12,161 nucleotides of DNA from MGBC113645 sp036308445 (GCA_036308445.1 JAXJVS010000018.1:1-12161); one strand, 5' to 3'. Positions 1 to 7,108 are shown, numbered from the stretch's first letter. Translations and numbers: made by a program. Notes: generated by a model from the letters alone, not told the origin.

Positions 1-128
1 CTTTTTTATATTTATTACTGAATATATTATAACATATTTTGTATTGTTCATCCATAACAAAATCAACAAAAAAGCGATTCATCTCGCCACCTGTAGAGGT
101 GGGAGAATTCTCGCTAGTGTTAGTTAAA
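1..128 (-). mobile_element. Possible end of an IS200/IS605-type element replacing the 3' end of the GyrI-like gene
   Basis: On the minus strand the stretch 115-75 folds into a hairpin: CCACCT-CTAC-AGGTGG, extended by TCTC/GAGA across one bulged C and by an outer AGCGA/TCGCT pairing. A T-run follows, then a promoter-like TGTTATAAT (34-26) pointing off the left edge. Subterminal imperfect hairpins of this CCACCT-loop-AGGTGG form, with a promoter just inside, are typical of single-strand-transposing IS200/IS605 elements as I remember them. The family homology of the neighbouring gene stops at this point, and TTAAC lies just outside. No transposase or TnpB sequence is visible, because it would lie beyond the window. 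A simple rearrangement or a stray hairpin is the alternative. Confidence 0.35.
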
Positions 129-721
129 TTTTCTATCTTACTTCGTCTAGGATCACTTAAATAGATTTCATGATGATATCTAATATTACTAATATCTAAC
201 TCATATCCCTGTTCTTTCATATATTCATGCATTAATTCTACAGTCTTACGTTCATTATCATAAGATCCAATATGCATACATTGCACACATTCACCTTCAT
301 CATATGTAAAATATTCTACCTTAGAAAAATCTTCCTTCTTCTTTCTTGTCGCTTCATTTACTGCCCAATCAAAATCTTTCTTAGATACAAAATCAGGTAA
401 TCTAATTAAAGATATAAATTGAAAATTATCTTTATGCTGATAATCTACACCTTTAATACCTTCTTGCCACCAAAACCCTTCTAAAGGTGGAACTACATAT
501 TCAAAATATCCATCTATCTTATAATCTCCTTTGTAACTCATCTTAATTGTAAATGCAATAGTATATAACAAGCCAATAGATAATTTATATTCTCCTTCTT
601 CATCATTAGGATTACCTTTTCCTCTAACTGCAATATAATTCATTCTAGGAATATGAACTATATTTGGAATGCTCTTAGGCATATAGAACTCTTTATATTC
701 TTTCTTATAATCAAATATCAT
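1..721 (-). CDS. GyrI-like small-molecule-binding domain protein, 3' end altered and running off the window
   Basis: The reading frame starts at an ATG (721-719) behind an AAGGGGG ribosome binding site and stays open to the left edge, about 240 codons. It begins MIFDYKKEYKEFYMPKSIP and contains VRGKGNPNDEEGEY, a GFWWQEG segment, LPDFVSKKDFDWA and HEIYLSDPRRSK. This order is characteristic of stand-alone GyrI-like proteins of the Listeria Lin2189 type, usually about 205-215 residues and ending roughly ten residues after the SDPRR motif. Proteins of this family bind hydrophobic small molecules, and some are reported to hydrolyse cyclopropanoid genotoxins. After SDPRRSKIENLTNT the family match stops and the frame continues through a hairpin-containing stretch (about 65-125) with no resemblance to the family, so the natural C-terminus has probably been cut off and replaced. 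The gene sits behind a MerR-type promoter, the usual control of GyrI-related drug-sensing systems. The family call is firm; function of the altered protein is unknown. Confidence 0.85.
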   Translation of the reverse strand, partial: MIFDYKKEYKEFYMPKSIPNIVHIPRMNYIAVRGKGNPNDEEGEYKLSIGLLYTIAFTIKMSYKGDYKIDGYFEYVVPPLEGFWWQEGIKGVDYQHKDNFQFISLIRLPDFVSKKDFDWAVNEATRKKKEDFSKVEYFTYDEGECVQCMHIGSYDNERKTVELMHEYMKEQGYELDISNIRYHHEIYLSDPRRSKIENLTNTSENSPTSTGGEMNRFFVDFVMDEQYKICYNIFSNKYKK

Positions 722-740
722 TTTAGTCCCCCTTATTAAT

Positions 741-770
741 ATTAAACTCTCCTGTATACAGGAGAGTCAA
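741..770 (-). promoter_or_regulatory. MerR-type promoter/operator of the GyrI-like gene
   Basis: Reading leftward there is a -35 TTGACT (770-765) and a -10 TTTAAT (746-741) about 18 bp apart; an alternative -10, TTAATA, gives the 19 bp typical of MerR promoters. A perfect 22-bp palindrome, ACTCTCCTGTA followed by TACAGGAGAGT (746-767), fills the spacer. MerR-family activators such as BmrR bind palindromes exactly here, and the Bacillus bmr promoter likewise has TTGACT running into CTCC. No merR gene is present in the window, so the regulator must be encoded elsewhere. Confidence 0.7.
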
Positions 771-793
771 GTCAATAATGTATAATTATTGAC
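771..793. repeat. Inverted repeat between the divergent promoters
   Basis: Perfect 9-bp arms GTCAATAAT and ATTATTGAC flank a 5-bp GTATA centre. The right arm overlaps the -35 TTGACA of the rightward ferritin-VIT1 gene, and the left arm abuts the -35 of the leftward gene. The position suits an operator for the ferritin-VIT1 gene, but the site has no recognised Fur, MntR or PerR consensus that I can confirm. Confidence 0.45.
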
Positions 794-816
794 AAATCTT
801 GGAAATGAGAGATAAT
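789..816 (+). promoter_or_regulatory. Promoter of the ferritin-VIT1 gene
   Basis: A consensus -35 TTGACA (789-794) and a -10 GATAAT (811-816) are 16 bp apart. Transcription would begin near 823, about 33 bases before the start codon at 856. This supports the downstream start, since the earlier in-frame ATG at 799 lies upstream of the predicted transcript start. Confidence 0.6.
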
Positions 817-855
817 TATTATGTCACTATTAATAAATGTAAAGGAGGGTTACTT

Positions 856-1737
856 ATGGATAAAGTCATAACATCTAAATCATTAAATATTATTAAAAAA
901 ATGCAACAAAGCGAATTAACAGAAAGTATTATATATGAAGAGATTGCAAAATTTGCCAAAGGTGAAGAAAACAAAAAAACATTATTAAAACTTTCTAGAG
1001 AAGAAAAAGCACACTATGAAATCTGGAAAAAATATACTGGAATAGAAATGAAACCAGAAAAAGTTAAGATTTTCAAATATAAAATGTTAGCTAGAATCTT
1101 AGGATTTACTTTTGCAGTGAAATTAATGGAAAATGGTGAAGAAAATGCGCAAGAAGAATATGAACAGTTATATGAAGAAGTAGAAGAAAGTATTAATATT
1201 CATCAACAGGAAGAACAACATGAACAATTATTATTACAAATGTTAGATGAAGAAAGACTTCAATATGTAGGAAGTATGGTATTAGGGTTGAATGATGCTT
1301 TAGTAGAACTTACAGGTTCTTTAGCTGGTTTTACTTTTGCCTTACAAGATACTAGCTTAATAGCTTTATCAGGTTTAATAATTGGTATTTCTGCAACTTT
1401 CTCTATGGCTTCTAGTGAGTTTTTAGCAGCTCGCTCAGAAGGTAGAGACGATGCATTTAAATCTTGTACTTATACAGGGATTGCCTATTTAGTTACTGTT
1501 GTACTTCTAATTTTACCTTATCTATTATTAGATAGTAGTCAATATATGTTAGCATTAATTTGTATGTTAGTTATTGTTATATTGATTATTGCAGGATTTA
1601 CTTATTATACTTCTGTAGCTCAAGACTTAGATTTCAAATATAGATTTTTAGAAATGGCGACTATTAGTATCAGTGTTGCAGTTATTTCATTTATTGTTGG
1701 TATTCTTGCCAAGAAATTCTTAGGTGTAGATATTTAA
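856..1737 (+). CDS. Ferritin-like domain fused to VIT1/CCC1 family iron or manganese transporter
   Basis: The protein has 293 residues and two parts. Residues about 12-130 form a helical ferritin/rubrerythrin-like domain with two ExxH motifs (E50-H53 and E119-H122) and further acidic residues (E20/E23, E92/E95) at positions expected for a diiron site. Residues about 137-290 are a VIT1/CCC1 membrane domain with the signature GLNDALVELTGSLAG (144-158), the SMASSEF segment (183-189) and about five membrane helices. In families of this type (MbfA-like) the ferritin part senses or loads iron and the membrane part exports metal from the cytoplasm. I chose the ATG at 856 because AAAGGAGGG (841-849) lies six bases upstream; the longer frame from 799 has no ribosome binding site and starts before the predicted transcript. 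It is divergent from the GyrI-like gene and is followed by a hairpin. Metal specificity (Fe or Mn) cannot be read from the sequence. Confidence 0.9.
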   Translation: MDKVITSKSLNIIKKMQQSELTESIIYEEIAKFAKGEENKKTLLKLSREEKAHYEIWKKYTGIEMKPEKVKIFKYKMLARILGFTFAVKLMENGEENAQEEYEQLYEEVEESINIHQQEEQHEQLLLQMLDEERLQYVGSMVLGLNDALVELTGSLAGFTFALQDTSLIALSGLIIGISATFSMASSEFLAARSEGRDDAFKSCTYTGIAYLVTVVLLILPYLLLDSSQYMLALICMLVIVILIIAGFTYYTSVAQDLDFKYRFLEMATISISVAVISFIVGILAKKFLGVDI

Positions 1738-1761
1738 AAGAGTGGAAATTTTTCCACTCTT
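1738..1761. terminator. Hairpin terminator between convergent genes
   Basis: A 10-bp stem AAGAGTGGAA / TTCCACTCTT with a 4-base loop starts directly after the TAA of the ferritin-VIT1 gene and lies 64 bases beyond the stop of the convergent exporter gene. T-runs are short on both sides, so it may act bidirectionally but not strongly. Confidence 0.7.
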
Positions 1762-1825
1762 TATATTATATATTCATAATAGATTTCAATGAGTGAACTT
1801 TATCAACTATTCTCTAAAAACATCA

Positions 1826-2776
1826 TTATCTCAATAAAAATTCTTTCTTTATTTCTAAGAATTCTTCTATTAATCTAAGTAATGAAAATAATCTAGCTCT
1901 GTCTTCAAATTCCTTTCTATTGCTAGGTAATGGTACACTCTTCATGTCTAAATCTATAGTATTAAATTCTTCTATTAAATCTCTACAATCATTATTTTCA
2001 TGATACTCTATAGAAATCTTTCTTAAAAAATCTGATATAATTTTAGCAGTTAATGGTGTTGTATCCATTGTCTTTATTGTTTTATACATATCATATAATA
2101 CCTGAGATTGATGTTCTCTCATTCTTATATATTCTTTATCAAAATTATTCTTGTTGAATACAACATTATTTTCATTTTCTATACTTACTGCCTTAGCCTG
2201 TACAATAAGATCATTTAACTTATCAAAACAATTACCATCATAATCATCTACTCCATTAATAATTCTTTTAGACATTCTTAATAATATATATTTTATTTGT
2301 TCGTCTGCTTCTAGTTTCAATGCATTCATATAATCAATATTACGATGAAGATGCATATTTGATACAATTCCAATACCTACACCAATCACAAATAATAATA
2401 TTTCATTTATCAATGAATAAAGAGATATATGACTAAAAGTTAAAAAATGTGATATTAAAACTGAATTTACAGCCATTGAAGCATACCACTTAAAATACTG
2501 ACAAATAAAAATATAAAATAACAAATAAATACCAAAAGATAAAATATTAAATCCAAATAAACTAAAACTAACATATGCAATAATAATGGCAATAATAAAA
2601 GCAAAAAATCTTTCAATAGCAGTAGTAATCGTTTCTTTTTTAGTAGATTGTATTGTAAGAATTGTAACTATTCCTGCAGAAATGTAAAATTCTAAGTTCA
2701 TTATTCTAGCAAAAACAATAGAGATTATTGCTGCAAGTGTTATTTTTACTGTATTAAAGAATACTTTATTCATCAT
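1826..2776 (-). CDS. Aromatic acid exporter family membrane protein (ArAE_1/FUSC-like)
   Basis: The N-terminal half, about 140 residues, has around five or six hydrophobic helices. It includes FARIMNLEFYISAGIVTILT and STKKETITTAIERFFAF, an arrangement typical of the ArAE_1 membrane domain found in small Gram-positive exporters of the FUSC superfamily. The C-terminal half is soluble and helical with charged residues, like the ArAE_1 C-terminal domain. The likely role is efflux of small organic acids; the substrate is unknown. The longest frame opens at 2791, but a GGAG lies inside its first codons, so the start is more likely the ATG at 2776 (316 residues) or the adjacent ATG at 2773. The upstream ribulokinase remnant ends one base before this ATG (TGA-G-ATG), so translation was probably coupled to it. 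No separate promoter is obvious, hence expression may depend on transcription through the broken gene. Confidence 0.85.
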   Translation of the reverse strand: MMNKVFFNTVKITLAAIISIVFARIMNLEFYISAGIVTILTIQSTKKETITTAIERFFAFIIAIIIAYVSFSLFGFNILSFGIYLLFYIFICQYFKWYASMAVNSVLISHFLTFSHISLYSLINEILLFVIGVGIGIVSNMHLHRNIDYMNALKLEADEQIKYILLRMSKRIINGVDDYDGNCFDKLNDLIVQAKAVSIENENNVVFNKNNFDKEYIRMREHQSQVLYDMYKTIKTMDTTPLTAKIISDFLRKISIEYHENNDCRDLIEEFNTIDLDMKSVPLPSNRKEFEDRARLFSLLRLIEEFLEIKKEFLLR

Positions 2777-2777
2777 C

Positions 2778-3919
2778 TCAACTCCAATCATTTTCTAAAA
2801 TTATTTCTTCATATTGTTTATATAACTTATTATATTTATCAACACTAATCTTATTTAGTTCATACCCTTTATCTTTCACATGAGCCATATGTCTAACAGT
2901 CTCTTCATAACTACAATAACCATCATCAGCACAAATAGAAGCATAAATTACAGACCCTAAAGCAGCAGTTTGTTCATTATCAGCAACTCTTAAAGATTTA
3001 TTTAATATTTGCATAAGTCATAGATTTTTATAAGAAATAATCCCACTACATACAATTTCATCTATCTCAAGATCTTGCTGCTCATATTTCTATAATTCTT
3101 CTCGTTGAATAAGCGGTAGCCTCAATCAAAGGACGATATATTTCCCTGGCTTAGTAGCTAATGTTAATCCTATAATCGATCCTTTAAGATAACTATCAAC
3201 ATATGGTGTTTTATTACCATTCCACCAATCTAATACAAGAATTCCACTTTCTCCTACATTCAATAATCTTGCTTTATCACTTAATAATAGTATATTGAAA
3301 TAATCTTGTTCTTAGCTTCTCTATAATAAGAATAAGAAACTTGGTTATCTACATACCAGCCAAACAAATCACCAGTCTCAGCGAACTCCCTTGCATAATC
3401 ATAGATTTCCTTATCTTCTTCTAAAGTTTCAATAATCTTAGGTATCATCAATTCACTTGATACTCTACCTCCAAATACGGGTAAACTATCAAATTTATGA
3501 CTGATAAGATACTCATTTATCTTATCAGCATAATCTTGCACCATGATGTTTCCATAATTTAACATATGCATTAAAATGATTTTTAAATTGTTCTATATTA
3601 CTTAAAGGTGTTGCATTTCCATCAATAGGTAACATAGTACAAGAAGTCAAATCTATACCTATACTAATAATTTGTTTTCTATCTATCTGATTACCTTCAA
3701 GTACATGACTCACTATATATTCTAAAGTATCTATATAATCATTAGGATTTTGTAAAGCCAAGTTTTCTTCTAAAGATAATCTGTAATTATTTTCTTTAGT
3801 TATGACTCCATGAGAATAATCAAACCATGATGTAGCTATTACTTATCCATCCGATATACGACTAATACTGCTCTCGCAGATAATGTCCCATAATCCAAAC
3901 CAATAGTATATTTTTCCAT
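2778..3919 (-). pseudogene. araB: Decayed L-ribulokinase (FGGY family) gene
   Basis: The start is intact: GGGAGG ribosome binding site, then ATG at 3919 encoding MEKYTIGLDYGTLSARAVLV, the ribulokinase nucleotide-binding opening. Fragments in several frames then follow ribulokinase order: ALQNPNDYIDTLEYIV, SIGIDLTSCTMLPIDG and AYVKLWKHH (3761-3525); DYADKINEYL to REFAETGD (from 3540); GESGILVLDWWNGN and GLTLATKPG; IYRPLIEATAYSTRR; and the C-terminus NEQTAALGSVIYASI to the TGA at 2778. Frameshifts lie near 3843, 3540, 3310, 3150 and 3095, and an in-frame TGA near 3017. About 160 codons are missing where AETGD joins LFGWYVDN: the first part matches the family's EAGDW region, the second its GDIFAWFVEN region. 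Intact ribulokinase phosphorylates L-ribulose in arabinose catabolism and needs about 540-560 residues; this copy cannot be functional. No other arabinose gene is nearby. Confidence 0.92.
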
Positions 3920-3961
3920 GATTTTACCTCCCTATTCTTATATTTTACCATTACATAATAC

Positions 3962-3987
3962 AAAAACCTAGACTTTCATCTAGGCTT
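3962..3987 (-). terminator. Terminator of the PAP2 phosphatase gene
   Basis: On the minus strand AAGCCTAGA pairs with TCTAGGTTT (one G-U pair) around a 6-base loop and leads into TTTTT. The stem includes the TAG stop codon of the PAP2 gene. It separates that gene from the ribulokinase remnant. Confidence 0.85.
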
Positions 3988-4861
3988 TCTTAAATCTTGT
4001 AAAAATGACTGGATAAATATATATAGTCCAGAAAATCGTTAGAAAATAACGTAGAAAATCTACTAACATATGATCAGGTAAAATAAGTTTTAATCCTGAT
4101 TTCATAACCAACATTCCTAAGATTCCTATTACCATAATAACTATCTTTTCAACAATATTTGTAGATTGCATTTCAAAGTTCAAATACTTTATTTCTAACA
4201 AACAACCAACTGCATATCCCATAATAGCTCCCATCATCTTAATACTATCAGCAGCTAAAGTATAAGTCACTATATCAGCAGATACAACATAACATGTATA
4301 TATTAATCCTAAAGCAGATCCTACTAATAACACAATAGCTACATTTTTTAAATTCTTTTCATAATCTTTATTTAAATATTTCATTGCAAGTACAACAATA
4401 ATAGCAGTTACAATAAAAGATACTGATACATCTAAAGGACTATGAACTAATACATACATTCTTGAAAACATCATCAAGAATGGAAATACAAATAATATAA
4501 CTCTTAACCAATTCTTTTTAATAATATCTAATAAACTATAACATAAAGATGTTGCAGTCTGAGTATGACCGCTAGGGAATGAATATCCTGTAGCAGTTTC
4601 TAACATTTCTTCACTAGGCCTTATTCTCTCATCTAATACCCAAGGCCTATGTATTCTAAAAGTTATCTTCATACATTGTACTGCAAGTCCAGATAAGAAA
4701 TATCCTACGGCAATCTTATGTGCTATCTTTTTATCATAAAGCCAATATAAATAAGCGACAAGCGCAATAATAATTGTTTTATCCATTAATAATGATATAG
4801 CTTCAAATATCGTTACTAATAATGGATATTGATGTTCTTGTAAAAATAGTAAAAAATCCAC
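3980..4861 (-). CDS. PAP2-family membrane lipid phosphatase
   Basis: The 293-residue protein carries all three acid-phosphatase motifs of the PAP2 superfamily: KITFRIHRP (K65, R72, P73), PSGH (96-99, H99) and SRMYVLVHSPLD (R134, H140, D144). About seven or eight hydrophobic helices surround them, more after the catalytic core than in the smallest family members. Such enzymes dephosphorylate lipid phosphates, for example undecaprenyl pyrophosphate or phosphatidic acid, on the outer face of the membrane; the substrate here cannot be assigned. The start is a GTG (4861) placed nine bases after GGAGG; no ATG is better placed. It has its own promoter and terminator and lies downstream of a phosphoglycerol-transferase-like gene, which fits an envelope-polymer or lipid-carrier recycling role by inference. 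Confidence 0.93.
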   Translation of the reverse strand: MDFLLFLQEHQYPLLVTIFEAISLLMDKTIIIALVAYLYWLYDKKIAHKIAVGYFLSGLAVQCMKITFRIHRPWVLDERIRPSEEMLETATGYSFPSGHTQTATSLCYSLLDIIKKNWLRVILFVFPFLMMFSRMYVLVHSPLDVSVSFIVTAIIVVLAMKYLNKDYEKNLKNVAIVLLVGSALGLIYTCYVVSADIVTYTLAADSIKMMGAIMGYAVGCLLEIKYLNFEMQSTNIVEKIVIMVIGILGMLVMKSGLKLILPDHMLVDFLRYFLTIFWTIYIYPVIFTRFKKA

Positions 4862-4886
4862 AATTATCTTCCTCCATATTTTCTAC

Positions 4887-4895
4887 ATTATAACA
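4887..4895 (-). promoter_or_regulatory. Extended -10 promoter of the PAP2 gene
   Basis: Reading leftward, TGTTATAAT is a perfect -10 with the extended TG motif; a weak -35 (TAGTCA) lies 16 bp upstream. It is 26 bases before the GTG start, with the ribosome binding site between. Confidence 0.55.
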
Positions 4896-4926
4896 AATCG
4901 TTTGAATATGACTATAAAAATTCAAA

Positions 4927-6357
4927 TCAAACTTTTTTCTTTAATATATTATTCATATAATAATCAGATTGTTTTCTAAGTTCCTTGTCCAATCTTTCTT
5001 CGCCTAGCTTTTCAATCAATGTCTTCTCTCCAGAGAAAAGATTAACTCCTAAGCCCAAATGTTCACCTTCAATACTTATTCCCATAGCTGCAAGAGTAGT
5101 AGGAAACATATCAAAACTAGTAAATTTACGATTTTTACTATTTTGATCCTCAATTACACTATTGATAAAACAATTATATGTGGTATGTTCATAATTAGAA
5201 TCATAAGTAGAATTAATATATTCAGCTGCCATACTTAAATGATCACCAGCAAGTACAATAGTTGTATTCTTATAAAAATCTTGCTGTTTTATCCATTCAA
5301 CTAATTCTCCTATTTGTTTAGAATTACATCTAATAACATTAGATAAACACTCTTTATATTTATTCTCACATTTATCACATAGATATCCTTTAGGATGATG
5401 TGTATCCACAGTTAACATAGTAAAATGAAAAGGTTTATCTTCTTTTGACAAACGAAGTAATTCTTCTTTCGCAAAAGTCATTAATTTCTTATCTTCATAT
5501 CCCCAGAATACATGATAATTATTTGGAATTTTATGTTGCTTATAAGCAGTATTTAAATCAAAAATATCATAATGGCCATGTTTATCAAAATAAAATTTAC
5601 GACCACCAAACACAGCATCAGATCCAATTAAATATTCCTGATTATAACCTTCTTTTTCTAAAATATCACCTAAAGCAGTTAAACCAGGTAAAAAATCTCT
5701 TTTATCATTAAAAGCAGGAAAAGACAATCTTGTAAATAAAGGTATACCACTACTTTGAGCAACAATTCCACCAGTAGTCCAACCAGTTCCTGCAACAACC
5801 TTTGCTCCACCTAGTTTTTCTCCTTGTGAAAAATGAATATTTTCAAAAGCCAATTGACTTAATTCAGGAATTAAATCATCATCATAGTTACCACCATTTT
5901 CTTTAGAAGAATAAGTGTTTTCCATTGATTCTAGAAAAATATAAATAAGATTTCTTTTTTTATTAGGAAAATCTAATTTGACTTTTGCACTATCTACATA
6001 ATACTTTTCATATAAGTCAGTCTTTCTAAATAGATTAACAACAAAACCAATTAACCCTATCTTAAAAGCAGCATATACAGTACAAACACTAAACAATAAT
6101 ATACTTATCATTAAATAATATTCTTTATAAAACAATATAAAACAAGAAGGTATAAAGCATATAGCTGTATAAATAATAGCCTTCTTTAAACAAATACGAA
6201 ACCAATCAAAAACAAACTCTGTATTCGTACCTTCTAAAGGCACTTTCATATGATAAACTAATTGTTCAAAACATGATAACCCAAAATAGCCAAAAGCCCA
6301 ATTAGAAGAAACAGCTAATATAAAACCTAATAATATTAAAAATGTAGATAATATCAT
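4927..6357 (-). CDS. LTA synthase family / OpgB-like phosphoglycerol transferase (sulfatase fold)
   Basis: The protein has 476 residues. Hydrophobic stretches at about 1-25, 58-77 and 80-108 anchor it, fewer than the five helices of classical LtaS. The extracellular sulfatase domain follows: YIFLESMENTY (metal ligand E143), GTGWTTGG (nucleophile probably T194), VDTHHP (D318, H320/H321) and LAGDHLSM (D372, H373). The wording GTGWT..GIPL and the opening EQLVYHMKVPLEGTN resemble OpgB/MdoB phosphoglycerol transferases more than LtaS. Four cysteines (327, 330, 337, 344) follow the HHP motif. The expected reaction is transfer of phosphoglycerol from phosphatidylglycerol to an acceptor outside the membrane; the acceptor is unknown. 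AAGGAGAT stands eight bases before the ATG. The downstream PAP2 gene has its own promoter. Confidence 0.9.
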   Translation of the reverse strand: MILSTFLILLGFILAVSSNWAFGYFGLSCFEQLVYHMKVPLEGTNTEFVFDWFRICLKKAIIYTAICFIPSCFILFYKEYYLMISILLFSVCTVYAAFKIGLIGFVVNLFRKTDLYEKYYVDSAKVKLDFPNKKRNLIYIFLESMENTYSSKENGGNYDDDLIPELSQLAFENIHFSQGEKLGGAKVVAGTGWTTGGIVAQSSGIPLFTRLSFPAFNDKRDFLPGLTALGDILEKEGYNQEYLIGSDAVFGGRKFYFDKHGHYDIFDLNTAYKQHKIPNNYHVFWGYEDKKLMTFAKEELLRLSKEDKPFHFTMLTVDTHHPKGYLCDKCENKYKECLSNVIRCNSKQIGELVEWIKQQDFYKNTTIVLAGDHLSMAAEYINSTYDSNYEHTTYNCFINSVIEDQNSKNRKFTSFDMFPTTLAAMGISIEGEHLGLGVNLFSGEKTLIEKLGEERLDKELRKQSDYYMNNILKKKV

Positions 6358-6385
6358 TTTTTACATCTCCTTAATAAGTAAGCCT

Positions 6386-6394
6386 ATTATAACA
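6386..6394 (-). promoter_or_regulatory. Extended -10 promoter of the phosphoglycerol transferase gene
   Basis: Another TGTTATAAT lies 29 bases before the ATG, with only a weak -35 in a T-rich tract. The element is the same as at the PAP2 gene. It sits between the stop of the acetyltransferase gene and this gene. Confidence 0.5.
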
Positions 6395-6416
6395 TCAAAA
6401 TAAAAAAGATAAATAC

Positions 6417-6940
6417 TTATTTTCCTTGTCTGTTAATCAACTCATATGAAGGATGATATAAGCCGGTAGGCTCATAATATTCATCTCTTATATATACAAA
6501 TCCTAGTTTATGCAATAACTTAGAAGATGCAATATTATGAGGATGATGACCTGCAAATAACTTCTTAACATGTAAAGTATTAAAAGCATATTCTATCACT
6601 CTATTAGCTGCTTCACTAGCATATTCCTGACCCCAAAACTCAGGACATAAATGAAAACCTATTTCGTAAATATTTTCATCATATGGTCTTAAGCCACAAC
6701 AACCTATAAACTTACAACTATCCAACTCAAATATCGGCCAATATTGAACATGATACTTATTATCATTATCTATCTCTCTATTTAAACGATTTATTATATC
6801 TTCATGACTAAAGATACCATTAGCACAAATATATCTCGTCACTTCTGGATTTCCCCATAAAAATTTAGCATACTCAAATCATTATCTTTCCATTTGGAAA
6901 ATCCTATTCTTTCTGTTTTTAAGAAATATTCTTTACTCAT
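6417..6940 (-). pseudogene. GNAT acetyltransferase (RimJ/RimL type) split by a one-base frameshift
   Basis: The natural start is the ATG at 6940 behind GAGGAG. It reads MSKEYFLKTERIGFSKWKDN and then hits TGA at 6839. One frame over, the sequence continues FLWGNPEVTRYICANGIF to the stop at 6417. Adding one T to the five-T run at 6863-6859 joins the two as ...LSMLNFLWGNPEVTRYI..., a standard protein of about 174 residues. The body has the GNAT marks: IGCCGLRPYDENIYEIGFHL, the acetyl-CoA loop PEFWGQEYASEAA and NIASSKLLHKLGF. It resembles acetyltransferases acting on protein N-termini or small amines; the substrate is unknown. A GTG at 6842 could start a shortened protein lacking the first strand, but it has no good ribosome binding site. 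A sequencing error in the homopolymer or slippage is as possible as a real mutation. Confidence 0.8.
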
Positions 6941-7070
6941 TCTTTTTCTCCTCGTATAATTCTAAAACTATTTATGCATCTTTCTTATTTTACTCGCACT
7001 ATTTACTATATCATATCCAATTTTACTAAAAACAAAGTATATATATCAACAATTTCATAATACTCCATTC

Positions 7071-7100
7071 AAAAATAAAATCTCGACTTTTAAGCCGAGA
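7071..7100 (-). terminator. Terminator of the DegV gene
   Basis: On the minus strand TCTCGGC pairs with GTCGAGA (one G-U pair) around TTAAAA, followed by TTTTATTTTT. It begins nine bases after the TAG of degV. Confidence 0.85.
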
Positions 7101-7108
7101 CTTTATAT

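Noticed and set aside
799..855. Nineteen-codon N-terminal extension of the ferritin-VIT1 gene
   Set aside because: It starts upstream of the predicted transcript start and lacks a ribosome binding site; the ATG at 856 has AAAGGAGGG in place.
3525..3761. A separate small protein in the ribulokinase region
   Set aside because: Its sequence is the ribulokinase segment with TSCTMLP and KLWKHH in one frame of a decayed gene, not an independent gene.
5445..5711. Plus-strand open frame of 88 codons inside the phosphoglycerol transferase gene
   Set aside because: It lies antisense to the catalytic domain of a well-supported gene and has no ribosome binding site; AT-rich shadow frame.
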